NCBI RefSeq assembly: GCF_004193175.1
Contig: NZ_SAUH01000001.1
Location: 4,187,501-4,251,500 of the forward strand
Length of the DNA: 64,000 nucleotides
DNA from: Streptomyces sp. RFCAC02
Lineage (GTDB): Bacteria > Actinomycetota > Actinomycetes > Streptomycetales > Streptomycetaceae
Direction of reading: 5' to 3'
Part shown: positions 33,206-42,447 of the stretch, one piece after another
How positions within the stretch are numbered: the first letter of the stretch is position 1
Layout: every line of letters begins with the position of its first letter
Made by a program: the position numbers and the translations under genes
Notes under the pieces: generated by a model
Databases searched by the model: none
The model's input: the letters and a program-made list of their open reading frames with translations, nothing else
What the model was told of the DNA's origin: nothing

Positions 33206-35381
33206 GCGGTGACTCCCTGGTGCTCGCGTGGGGTGCCGCGCCGCGCGGCGGGCGGGCGCGGGCCGGCCACCGCGACCGCGCCGGGGGCGGGGCGGCGCGC
33301 GTGGTCGGGGACGACGGGCGGGACGCCACGCCCGCCGAGGAAGACGGCGCGGACGACGCGTTCGGCGGCGAGTCCGTCGTCGTACGGGCAGAAGCGGCCG
33401 CGGAACGCGGCGCGGCGCGCCGCCTGCGCCGGGTCGGTCCACAGCGCGGGGTCGGTGAGGGCGGCCGCCAGTTCGGCGGGGGTGCGGGTCACGGGTCCGG
33501 GCGCGACGGCGGGCAGGTCGACGTACGCGCCGTGCACGGTCCGGTAGGTGTCCCAGTCGTCCGCGTACAGGACGATCGGGCGGTCCAGGGCCGCGTAGTC
33601 GAACAGCAGGGGCGCGTAGTCCGTGACCAGGGCGTCCGCCGCCAGGCACTGCTCGGTGACTGCGTCGTCGTCGGCCGTCAGCAGGTGGAAGCGTGGCCCG
33701 AGCGCCCGGGCGAGCGCCGCGGTGTCGAGCGGGACGCGCCGCCGGTGGGCATACGCGCGCGGGGCGGGCGCGTAGAGGACGGTGAGCGCTCCGTCGGGTA
33801 CGCCGAGGCGCGCGCGGGCGCGCAGGACATCGGCCGCGCCGGCCGTGAGGAACACGTCGGCGCGCGGCGAACCGTACTCCAGCGTCACGTAGTCGGCCGG
33901 GTAGGCGGCCTCCCAGGCGAGGGTGGCGTGGCGGTTGCCGGACAGGGCGTAGTCCCAGGAGTCGATCTGCCGCAGGAGCCGGGGCACGTCGCGCACCGGT
34001 GTGTCCAGGCCGCGGTGGGCGACCGGGGTGCCGCGGTGGGTCATCAGCCGGATCTGTCCCGGGCGGTCGGCGAGGACGTCGGGGAAACCGCAGTTGCTGA
34101 TGAGGTAACGGGCGCGGGCGAGGGCCGTCCAGTAGGCAGCGGTGCCGGGGACCAGCCGCTGCACGCCGGGCGGCAGGGCCTGTCCCGGGCCGGTGACCCA
34201 GGCGGTGCGGACGCCGCCGGCCAGTTCGCGGACCTTCGCCTCGATGGCCGCCGGGTGGCAGGTGTACCGGCCGGCCCGGCCCGTGGTGAAGACCGCGAGG
34301 CCGGGGTCCAGCGGGCGGCGCAGGTGCCACCGGTAGTGCGCCCGCAGGGCGATGGCGCGTACGTGCCGCCGCGCGCCCCGGAGGAGGGCGCGCAGCCGCC
34401 CGCCGAGGCGCTGGAACGCCGTCGCGAGCCGGAACGCCCGCCGCGCGCCGAGCCGGAAGAGCATGTGCGCCCCCTCCGGGCGCCCGCCGAGGGCGGTGGC
34501 CCCCGCCGCCGCCCGGTACCGCCGGCACAGGGCCGCGCCGCGCCGGAAGAACTCCGCGCGCCGCGCCGCGGGCAGCGTCGCCGGCGCGCGGTACACGGCG
34601 GCGAGGTGCTCGGCCATGCGGCGGTACAGGGCCGCGCGCCACTTGGCCGACGGCAGCCGGGCGAAGGTGCGTTCGTACTGCTCGACGAGGTCGAGGTGCC
34701 CCTCGGTCGTGCCGGTCGTGCGGCCGCCGCGTCTGCGGGCGCGGTGGTGCAGGCAGACCCGGTCGAGCACGGTCACCGTCCCGGCGGCGATCAGCGCGGG
34801 GTAGGCGAACGGAATGTCCTGGTGGTGGCCGGGCGGGAAGCGCAGTCCCAGGCCGGTGAGGAAGTCGCGCCGGAGGACGCGGCCCCACGCGGTGGGCGGG
34901 AGGCGGAGCAGCGATGGCCGGGTCGTGAGGGAGCAGACGTCCCGCGCGGCGCCGCGCTCGGGGCGGTGAGCAGGTCGCGGGGCAGACCGGGGCCGAGCGT
35001 GCCGTCGAACGAGAGGACCGCGTGGTCGTGGACGAGGAGCTGCGGGTCGCCGGTGGCGGTGAGGCGGGCGTCGATGGCGGCGAGGGCGCCCGGCGTGAGG
35101 ATGTCGTCGCCGTCGAGGAAGAGGACGTACTCGCCGCGGGCGTGGTCGAGCGCGGCGTTGCGGGCCGGTCCCGGACCGGCGGTGCGGTCGAGGCGGAGGC
35201 CGGTGACCCGGGGGTCGGCAGCGGCGAACTCGGCGATGATGTCGCCGCACGCGTCCGGTGACGCGTCGTCCACGACGATGAGTTCGAGGTCCCCGGCGTC
35301 CTGGGTGAGCACGGAGGTCAGGCAGGCGGGGAGATACGCCTGCACCTGGTAGGCGGGCACGATGACGCTGAAACGGGGCAC
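33193..35381 (-). pseudogene. GT2 glycosyltransferase/CDP-glycerol glycerophosphotransferase, frameshifted
   Basis: Reads as one protein of about 730 residues only if a single base is added near 34,960. The first part (start 35381) is a GT2 domain: FSVIVPAYQVQAYLPACLTSV, VVDDASPD, DxD-type FLDGDD. After LLTAP the match jumps one frame to ERGAARDVCSLTTRPS. A CDP-glycerol glycerophosphotransferase (TagF-like) domain then follows, with MTHRGTPVAHRG, ADALVTDYAPLLFDYA and VLYADDWDTY. Such fusions make teichoic-acid-like wall polymers. The break lies in a G4 run (34,960-34,963); G5 would restore the frame. True mutation or assembly error is undecided. Confidence 0.85.
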
Positions 35382-35508
35382 GGCACCACATCCACGAGCG
35401 GCATATCGGATGATTAAGGACCATCCGACAATCTCTCTTCCGGGGTGTCCCGCCGGGGAAGCCGGAAGTGTCGCGCCCGCGATCCGTCCGTTCGGAGCAG
35501 CAGAGCAG

Positions 35509-35560
35509 CACGCGGCCCGCCCGCCCCCGTCGCACCGGACGGGGACGGGCGGGCCGCGTG
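35509..35560 (-). terminator. Terminator of the sugar ABC operon
   Basis: Inverted repeat with 23-bp arms (35509-35531 and 35538-35560), one mismatch and a six-base loop, 14 bases past the stop of the last permease gene. GC-rich and without a U tract, as is usual in streptomycetes. Confidence 0.8.
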
Positions 35561-35573
35561 TGCGTGCCGCCCG

Positions 35574-36500
35574 CTATTTCACGGCGCCCGACATCATGCC
35601 CGCGACGAACTGCTTCTGGAAGGCGAAGAAGATCGCCAGCGGGATCACCATCGTCAGGAACGCGCCCGGCGCCAGCACGTCGAAGTTGCTGCCGAACTGC
35701 CGCATCTCCTGCTGCAGCGCCACCGTCATCGGCGGCGACCCGGAGTCGGCGAAGATCAGCGCCACCAGCATGTCGTTCCACACCCACATGAACTGGAAGA
35801 TGGCGAGCGCCGCGATCGCGGGACCCGCGAGCGGCATCACCACCCGGGTGAACAGCCGCAGCTCGCCCGCGCCGTCGAGCTTCGCCGCCTCCAGCAGCTC
35901 GCGCGGGATCTCGGCGAAGAAGTTGCGCAGCAGGAAGATCGCGAACGGCAGCCCGAACGCGGAGTGGAACAGCACCACGCCGAACGTCGTCTCGAAGATC
36001 CCCAGCGTGTTGAACAGCCGCGCCACCGGGATGAGCGCCACCTGCACCGGGACCACCAGCAGCGCCACCACGAGCAGGAACCACCAGTCGCGGCCGGGGA
36101 AGTCCAGCCACGCGAAGGCGTACGCCGCCAGCGCGCCCAGCACGATGACCAGCGCGGTGGACGGCACGGTGATCAGGACCGTCGTCCACACCGAGTCGGT
36201 GAACGTGCCGTTGCCCAGCAGCGCGTCGTAGTTCGCGCCGGTGAGCTGCCCAGGGTCCGTCAGCACGTCCCACCAGCCGGAGGACGCGATGTCGCGCGGG
36301 TCGCGGAAGGACGAGACGAGCAGCCCGAGGGTCGGCAGCAGCCAGATCGCGGCCAGGACGACCAGGACGACGCGCGTGGCGCCGCCGGCCGCGGCCGAGG
36401 CCAGGCGGGAGACGAGGGGGCGGGCCGGCGGTCCCGAGGCCCCGGGCTGTGCGGAGGACTCGGGTCCGGGCTCTTGAGCGGTCAGGGTCGTCGCGGTCAC
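35574..36500 (-). CDS. Carbohydrate ABC transporter permease (MalG-like)
   Basis: 308 residues from a GTG at 36500 that overlaps the upstream stop (GTGA). Six transmembrane helices; the coupling-loop EAA motif is EIPRELLEAAKLDGAGELRLFTRVVMPL. The N-terminal 40 residues are disordered. It forms a heterodimer with the upstream MalF-like permease. The terminus FAFQKQFVAGMMSGAVK is typical of MalG proteins. An open frame upstream of 36500 lies over the partner gene and is not part of it. Confidence 0.92.
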   Translation of the reverse strand: MTATTLTAQEPGPESSAQPGASGPPARPLVSRLASAAAGGATRVVLVVLAAIWLLPTLGLLVSSFRDPRDIASSGWWDVLTDPGQLTGANYDALLGNGTFTDSVWTTVLITVPSTALVIVLGALAAYAFAWLDFPGRDWWFLLVVALLVVPVQVALIPVARLFNTLGIFETTFGVVLFHSAFGLPFAIFLLRNFFAEIPRELLEAAKLDGAGELRLFTRVVMPLAGPAIAALAIFQFMWVWNDMLVALIFADSGSPPMTVALQQEMRQFGSNFDVLAPGAFLTMVIPLAIFFAFQKQFVAGMMSGAVK

Positions 36501-37795
36501 CGCTGGTTCTCCCGTCGCAGCCTTCTCAGGTTGAAGATCATCACCGGCACCACGAGGATGAGCAGCAGCACCGCGATGGCACTGCCCACACCCTGGTCGC
36601 CGCCGGTGCCGAAGGACTCCAGGTAGAGCTGGAGCGCCAGGACGTTCGCGTCGCCCTGGCTGGAACTCGGCGGGATGACGTACACGAGGTCGAAGATCTT
36701 CAGCACGTTGATCATCAGGGTCACCATCACCACCGCGAGCAGCGGCGCCAGCAGCGGGACGGTGATGCGGCGGAAGACCTGCCACTCGTTGGCGCCGTCC
36801 ACGCGGGCGGCCTCCAGCGTCTCCCGGGGCACGCCGGCCAGGCCGGCGGCTATGAGCACCATCGCGAACCCGGCCCACATCCACACGTAGGAGCCGATGA
36901 TCGCCGGTGTCACCAGCGTCGGGCCGAGCCAGTCCGCGCCGTTGTAGGGGGCGGTGAAACTGTCGGCCGCCAGCCGAAGCCGCGTGCCGTCCGCCTCGGC
37001 CGGCAGCGAGAACGTGCCGTCGTCACCGGTGGTCGCCGACGCCACGACCTCGCCGTCGTCGCGCACCGCCTCCACGGTGATGCCGGCCAGCGCCTTCTCC
37101 TCCGGGTCCACCGTGTCGGGGACCCCGCCGCCGCGCGTGAAGTCCATCCACACGGTGCCGGTCACCCCCTCGGTGTCGGCGGACGCGGCGACGGCCCGCT
37201 CCGCGCCCTCCAGTTCCGGCTGCGGCACCGCCACGAGCGGCAGCAGGACCGGCTCGCCCGCCGAGACCGGCGCGTCCAGCAGGTACGAGCCGTCCTCCTG
37301 GGCCGTGAGCGGGCCGTCCGGCCGCGGCTCGGCGTCCGGCCAGGACGCGTCACCGGTGAACGTGTCGTGCACGGTGGTCATGACGGCGTTCGCCAGACCG
37401 CGGTCCGGGTCCTGCTCGTACACCAGCCGGAAGATGATGCCGGCCGCCAGCATCGAGATGGCCATCGGCATGAAGATGACGAGCTTGAACGCGGTCGCCC
37501 AGCGGATGCGCTCCGTCAGGACCGCGAAGATCAGGCCGAGCCCGGTCGCCGCGGTGGGGGCCACCACGAGCCAGATGAGGTTGTTGCGCAGCGCGTCGCG
37601 GATCGCGCCGTCCGTGAAGAGCGTCGCGAAGTTGTCCAGGCCGACGAACCCGTCGCCCGACGCGTCGAACAGGCTCCGCCAGACCGAGTACGCGATGGGA
37701 TAGACGACCAGTGCGCCGAGCAGCAGCAGCGCGGGCAGCAGGAAGCACGCGACGGCCCAGGGCCGGGCTCTGATCACCGCCTTGCCGGATGCCAT
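36497..37795 (-). CDS. Carbohydrate ABC transporter permease (MalF-like) with large external insert
   Basis: 432 residues, against about 300 for most relatives. The transmembrane core has LLLGALVVYPIAYSVWRSLF at the start and the EAA motif GVPRETLEAARVDGANEWQVFRRITVPLL. Between helices, roughly residues 150-275, lies an acidic soluble insert. It has a carboxypeptidase-regulatory/transthyretin-like pattern (ALAGITVEAVRDDGEVVASATTG, then DDGTFSLPAEADGTRLRL). The insert should face outside and may touch the binding protein or wall. It lies 53 bp downstream of the binding-protein gene and couples to the second permease. Confidence 0.9.
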   Translation of the reverse strand: MASGKAVIRARPWAVACFLLPALLLLGALVVYPIAYSVWRSLFDASGDGFVGLDNFATLFTDGAIRDALRNNLIWLVVAPTAATGLGLIFAVLTERIRWATAFKLVIFMPMAISMLAAGIIFRLVYEQDPDRGLANAVMTTVHDTFTGDASWPDAEPRPDGPLTAQEDGSYLLDAPVSAGEPVLLPLVAVPQPELEGAERAVAASADTEGVTGTVWMDFTRGGGVPDTVDPEEKALAGITVEAVRDDGEVVASATTGDDGTFSLPAEADGTRLRLAADSFTAPYNGADWLGPTLVTPAIIGSYVWMWAGFAMVLIAAGLAGVPRETLEAARVDGANEWQVFRRITVPLLAPLLAVVMVTLMINVLKIFDLVYVIPPSSSQGDANVLALQLYLESFGTGGDQGVGSAIAVLLLILVVPVMIFNLRRLRRENQR

Positions 37796-37848
37796 GGGAA
37801 GTCAGTCTCCGTCCGTCGATGAGATCAGTGGGTCGGGTGGGGGGACCG

Positions 37849-39210
37849 TCAGCCGCCGTACGCGGCGTCGGCCTGCTCCTCCAGGTAGCGCTGGGCGCCC
37901 TCGATGTCGCCCGGGTCGCGCAGGAAGTCCTGCAGGCCCTGCCACATGCCCTGGCCCGTGGTGCCGCCGAAATCGGCGGGCGTCTGGTCCGACAGGTCGA
38001 ACCGGAAGTCGTCACCCGCGGCGATCAGCGCCTCGGCGATGCCGCGCTGCACGTCGTCGGGGTACGCCGCGAGGTCGAGGGACCGGTTGGGCGAGATGTA
38101 GCCGCCCGGCTGGGCCCAGATCCACGCCGCGTCCGTCGAGGCGAGGAACGCGAGCAGCGCCTCCTGGGCCTCGCTGGCCTCGCCGTCCGGCGCCACCGCC
38201 ACGGCCGCGTCGCCGCCGCTGACGACCGGCGGGTCGCCGCCGTCGACGGACGGGAAGGGGAAGACGCGCGCGTCCTCACCGATCACCGCGTCGGTGCTGT
38301 CCGTGATGACGGCACCGACGAAGTCCGCCTCGAAGACCATGGCGGCCTCGGGCGTCTCCAGGTCGGCGAACGTCCGCGTCACCGAGGTGGGGAAGTCCGT
38401 CTGCAGTGCCCCGCTCGCCAGCAGGCGGTCCTCGCCGAACACCTCGGCCAGGGCGGTCAGCGCCTCGGTCACGCTCGGATCGGTCCACGGGATCTCATGC
38501 GCGATCAGCTTGTCGTACATCTCGGGGCCGGACTGGGAGAGATAGATGTTCTCGAACCAGTCGGTCAGCGTCCATCCGTCACCGCCGGCCACCGACAGGG
38601 GGGTCGTGCCCGACTCCCACAGCGTCCAGGCCGTGTCCACGAACTCGTCCCACGTCTGTGGGGCGGACACCCCGGCGTAGTCGAACGCCGTGGCGCTGTA
38701 CCAGACGAGAGACTTGTTCGCCGCCTTCACGTAGACGCCGTACTGCACGCCGTCACGGGCGGCGATGTCCTGCCAGCCCTGGGAGTAGTTGGCGTCGAGC
38801 TGCTCCTGCACGAGGTCCCCGACGGGCGCGATCCAGCCCTGCTCCGCGAACTCCTGCAGGACGCCCGGCTGCGGGACCATCACGATGTCCGGCGGCGCAC
38901 CGCCCTCGATCTTGGTGCCGACGAACTGCGACACGTTGTCCCCGCTCGGGACGAAGCTGACCGAGGCGCCCGTCCTGGCCTCGAACTCGTCCAGCACCCG
39001 CAGGAAGTTGTCCCGCTCGGCGCCCGTCCACACCGCCGCGACCTCGAGCGACTCACCGCTCAGGTCGGGCAGTTCGATCGTTTCCGGCCAGTCGCCGTCC
39101 GCCGTCTCGTCCCCGCCGCCGCAGGCCGACAGCGTCAGGGCGGCCACCGCGGCCAACGCCGCCGCCGCACGGAAGGTCCTGTGCCGGGAGGTCCGGCCCG
39201 AACCGTGCAT
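37849..39210 (-). CDS. Sugar ABC transporter substrate-binding lipoprotein
   Basis: 453 residues from the ATG at 39210. A GTG at 39216 is possible, but GAGG spacing favours the ATG. The lipoprotein signal has lipobox ALTLSAC followed by GGGDE. It is a family 1 extracellular solute-binding protein (VSFVPSGDNVSQFVGTKIEGGAPPDIVMVPQPG, DEFVDTAWTLWESGTTPLSVAG, NRSLDLAAYPDDVQR). It resembles alpha-glucoside binding proteins. No ATPase gene is adjacent, so the importer probably uses a shared MsiK-type ATPase. No LacI-type regulator is next to it. Confidence 0.92.
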   Translation of the reverse strand: MHGSGRTSRHRTFRAAAALAAVAALTLSACGGGDETADGDWPETIELPDLSGESLEVAAVWTGAERDNFLRVLDEFEARTGASVSFVPSGDNVSQFVGTKIEGGAPPDIVMVPQPGVLQEFAEQGWIAPVGDLVQEQLDANYSQGWQDIAARDGVQYGVYVKAANKSLVWYSATAFDYAGVSAPQTWDEFVDTAWTLWESGTTPLSVAGGDGWTLTDWFENIYLSQSGPEMYDKLIAHEIPWTDPSVTEALTALAEVFGEDRLLASGALQTDFPTSVTRTFADLETPEAAMVFEADFVGAVITDSTDAVIGEDARVFPFPSVDGGDPPVVSGGDAAVAVAPDGEASEAQEALLAFLASTDAAWIWAQPGGYISPNRSLDLAAYPDDVQRGIAEALIAAGDDFRFDLSDQTPADFGGTTGQGMWQGLQDFLRDPGDIEGAQRYLEEQADAAYGG

Positions 39211-39287
39211 GAACACCGCCTCACCCCTTCAGGTGCGGCGACGCCCAACCGTCGCAGGGCCTGCCGCGCCGCACGTCCTGATCATGT

Positions 39288-39316
39288 GTCCTACGCCTGC
39301 CCCCTTCCCCGGGCAA
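39288..39316 (-). promoter_or_regulatory. Candidate promoter of the sugar ABC operon
   Basis: On the minus strand, TTGCCC (39311-39316) and TAGGAC (39288-39293) are separated by exactly 17 bases, 78 bases before the binding-protein ATG. It fits the housekeeping consensus. The remaining gap (39,217-39,413) shows no clear palindromic sugar-regulator operator. Confidence 0.55.
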
Positions 39317-39413
39317 TACCGCGTGCTCGCCCAACTTCCGTTTGTGATGGGGCTGTTACGCAAGGCGGGGCGGTGCGGCGCAGGTCGGCGCAGGACGGTG
39401 CGGGGACGGCGGC

Positions 39414-42020
39414 TCACACGAGGGTGGCGGCCGTGGAGCGGTCGGACTCGGCGGCCCGTGCCGCGGCGCTCGCGAGCAGGGCCATGTCCGTCGGCCCGTT
39501 GCCCAGTTCGCGGACCGGCCGGCGGGGCGGCGCGTCGCCGGCGCGTGCCCAGTCCACCCGGGCGACCGTCGGCCGCAGTGTCGCCGTGCGCGGGATGCGG
39601 CCCGTCACCCGGCCGGCCTGGAACGTCTCCCCGGCCCCGCCCCCGCCGCGGCGCAGCTCACCGCGCCCGGCGGGCTGCCCGGTCAGCGCCACGGATATGC
39701 CGCCGCCGGGCGGCACGGGACCGCCCGCCGTCACCAGCCGGACGCCGAGCCTGCGCCCCTCCTTCACGACCGCGTCCAGGATCCTGACCACGGAGCCGGC
39801 CGCCTGGCGGCCCGGCGCGCCGAGCGCCGGCGCCAGCAGCTCGCCGAAGTCGTCGACGAGGACGACGAGCCACGGCAGCGGATCGCTGCCCCGCGCCAGT
39901 ATCGGCGGCCCCTCGGGCTCGGGCAGCGCCTCGTCCCCGGCCGGCCGGGGACCGACCACGCGCCCCGAGCGCCCGCGCGCCGCGGTGAAGTCGGCGTCGC
40001 CGAGGAGCGCGGCGCGGCGTTTCAGCTCGGCCCGCAGCGCCTGGGCGAACGCCCGCATGCGCAGGGGGTCGTTGGCCCCGAGCCAGGTCGCGACGTGCGG
40101 CAGCTCGGCGGCCGGCCGCAGGCCCTCGCCCGTGCCCTCGACCAGCAGCAGCGACAGGTCGCGCGGCGACCTGGCCGTGGCGAGCGAGGCGGCCAGGGTG
40201 ACCAGCAGCTCCGTGCGGCCGGCGCCCGTGCCGCCCTCGATGGCGAGCGGCCCGGACAGCGCGGCCAGATCGACGCCCACCGGACCGCGGGCGCCCTCGC
40301 CGAGCACGGCGGTGAGCGACGGACGCTGCGTCCACCGCTCGCGGAGCGTGCCGGGGGTGACGCGGGCCAGCTCCAGGACGTCCAGCAGGCGGCAGGTCTC
40401 CGGCACCGTGCCGCCCGGCGCGGCCGGCACGGGCACCGCGCGGCCCGCGCTCTCCTCCGTGACCGGGGCGAGGGCGCGGGCGAACCGCTCGGCCCAGGCC
40501 GCCGACACGGCGTCCACACCGGCGGGCGGGCCGGCCGCGCCGTCCGGCCCGGTGACCCGCACCGACGTGGCGACGACGCCGCTCAGCAGGGCGGCGGCGC
40601 CGCACGCGGCGAAGACGGGGGACAGGGCGCGGGCCGCGGCCAGCGCCCGGCCCGCCGGGGAGTCCGCGGTGGCCGGCGGCACGTCGGCGAGGGTGATGAG
40701 GTGGACGCCGCGCTGCGGCCCGGCGGCGGCCAGCCGCGCGAGGGCGGTGCGCGCGCCCGCCCCGCCCGGGTCGCCGTCGGCGAGGACGACGGTGCGCCGG
40801 CCCCCGGCCGGCTCCGGCGGCCCGGTGGGGGAGGTCAGCTCCTGCAGGCGGGCGGCAGCCTGCTCGGCGTCGAAGGCGAGGAGCAGCTCGCAGTCCTGGC
40901 CCCGGGTGGGCCGCACGTGCGGCAGCCAGCCGAGCCACGACCAGTCGTCCTCGTGCCCGGGCGCGATGACGACCAGTTCGAGCGTGCTCGGCGGGTGCAG
41001 CGCGGCGAGCTGCGCGAGGACCGACCGCGCCACTCCGAGGGTCCGCTCGCGCGGCCCCGCGATGCCGAGCGAGCCGGCCTCGGTCAGGGCGACGGCGGAC
41101 GGCGGCAGCGCGCGCGACGGCCGGTGGAACGTGCCGAGGCGCACCCGCAGGGTGTCCGGGTGGGCCGGGCCGCGCGACCACAGGGCGGGCCCCCGGTCCA
41201 GGGCGGTCAGCAGGACGGCCGCCGCGTCGGGACAGCGGGCCTCGTCCGCCGCTGCCGCCGTGTCGTGCGCCGCGCCGTCGAAGCGCGGGATCTCGCGCAC
41301 CGCCGTCTCGGCGGCGGCCGGCCGGCCGCGCGCCCAGCCCGCGAGGCCGCGCCGCCCGGTCCTGCGGGTCCCGGGCTCGTCGGGGGCGTCCGCCGGCCCG
41401 GCGCCGGCGCCGGGCGCCGGGGCGGCACCGGACGCCGGACCCGCCGGGACCAGGACGCGCAGCGCCGACTCGCCGAGCCGCAGCACGCCCCCGTGCGGCA
41501 CGGGCACGGGGCCGCCGGTGACCGGCCTGCCGTCGAGGAGGGTGCCGTTGGTCGAGCCGGTGTCCGTCACGGTGACCGAGCCGTCGGGGCCGACCGTGAG
41601 CGCGCAGTGGGCGCGGGACACGTCCGGGTCGTCGAGGGGGACGTCGGCCCTGGCGGACCTGCCGATCCTGGCCTCGCCGCCGCGCAGGAGGTGCACACCG
41701 CCCGCGTCCGGCCCGGCGACCACGTGCAGCGTCGCGGGGACGGGTCCGGGCGCGGTCTCCTCCAGCGGGCGGTGGAACGCGAGCACGGCTCCGTCCACCA
41801 GCGGCGGCTCGCCGAGCAGGGCGCGGCGGGGGTCGATGCGCCGGTCCTCGCAGAAGACGGCGCCCGGCACGGCGGAACCCGGGGCCACCGCCGCGGCCAG
41901 GGCGCCGAGCACGGCGTCGAGCGGGGTGCCGGCGGGGGCGCCGACCGACACGTCCACGCCGGCGGCCGTCCCCGGCGCGCCGCCGGCCGTGAAGACGGTC
42001 AACCTGATCCGAATCGGCAT
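39414..42020 (-). CDS. FHA domain/FtsK-like ATPase
   Basis: 868 residues. An N-terminal ubiquitin-like region is followed by an FHA phosphothreonine-binding domain at about 110-185 (ARIGRSARADVPLDDPDVSRAHC, then TDTGSTNGTLLDG). The C-terminal half has FtsK/SpoIIIE-like P-loop features (PLAIEGGTGAGRTELLVTLAA; LLVEGTGEGL; WLVVLVDDFGELL). No transmembrane helix is evident. The FHA domain and the divergent kinase genes suggest it reads phosphorylation by those kinases. The architecture recalls EssC-type proteins, but no type VII secretion gene is nearby. Function unknown. Confidence 0.8.
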   Translation of the reverse strand: MPIRIRLTVFTAGGAPGTAAGVDVSVGAPAGTPLDAVLGALAAAVAPGSAVPGAVFCEDRRIDPRRALLGEPPLVDGAVLAFHRPLEETAPGPVPATLHVVAGPDAGGVHLLRGGEARIGRSARADVPLDDPDVSRAHCALTVGPDGSVTVTDTGSTNGTLLDGRPVTGGPVPVPHGGVLRLGESALRVLVPAGPASGAAPAPGAGAGPADAPDEPGTRRTGRRGLAGWARGRPAAAETAVREIPRFDGAAHDTAAAADEARCPDAAAVLLTALDRGPALWSRGPAHPDTLRVRLGTFHRPSRALPPSAVALTEAGSLGIAGPRERTLGVARSVLAQLAALHPPSTLELVVIAPGHEDDWSWLGWLPHVRPTRGQDCELLLAFDAEQAAARLQELTSPTGPPEPAGGRRTVVLADGDPGGAGARTALARLAAAGPQRGVHLITLADVPPATADSPAGRALAAARALSPVFAACGAAALLSGVVATSVRVTGPDGAAGPPAGVDAVSAAWAERFARALAPVTEESAGRAVPVPAAPGGTVPETCRLLDVLELARVTPGTLRERWTQRPSLTAVLGEGARGPVGVDLAALSGPLAIEGGTGAGRTELLVTLAASLATARSPRDLSLLLVEGTGEGLRPAAELPHVATWLGANDPLRMRAFAQALRAELKRRAALLGDADFTAARGRSGRVVGPRPAGDEALPEPEGPPILARGSDPLPWLVVLVDDFGELLAPALGAPGRQAAGSVVRILDAVVKEGRRLGVRLVTAGGPVPPGGGISVALTGQPAGRGELRRGGGGAGETFQAGRVTGRIPRTATLRPTVARVDWARAGDAPPRRPVRELGNGPTDMALLASAAARAAESDRSTAATLV

Positions 42021-42447
42021 CGACCCTCCCGGTCACTCCGCCGGCCCCGGCTCTCCTGACAACCGCCGCGGCACCGGTCGCATCGGATGCTGATGCTGAA
42101 AGCATCCTCGCACCCACCACCGACAACAGGGTGTGCCGCCGACAGTTAATGATCTTGATTGGAGATATCTGACCAGAATCGATCGGTGGGGCGCGCCGGC
42201 CCACCCGGCGAACCGGTCGTCGCCGCCCGTCCCGGGCCGGTTCCCCGCACCCGGCCCCGGCTGACGGCGCAGTGATCGTACGGGGCCCGGCGCGTCCGCC
42301 GTCCCCCGGAACAACGCCTTCCCGCCCGTATCCGTCCGTATCCCGCACAGCCGACCGGACGGACGTTCGTACACCCTGGCGGCCCACTACAGTAGGGAAC
42401 TCGGATCCCGACACCGGGCCAGCCCGACACCAGACCAGGGAGCGCAC
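42021..42447. promoter_or_regulatory. 427-bp divergent intergenic region
   Basis: No gene is seen between the FHA-FtsK-like gene (minus) and the first kinase (plus). It has an AT-richer patch at about 42,140-42,180. A TACAGT -10-like box (42388-42393) lies 54 bases before the kinase GTG, and AGGGAG before that GTG serves as ribosome-binding site. It should carry both divergent promoters. Confidence 0.5.
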
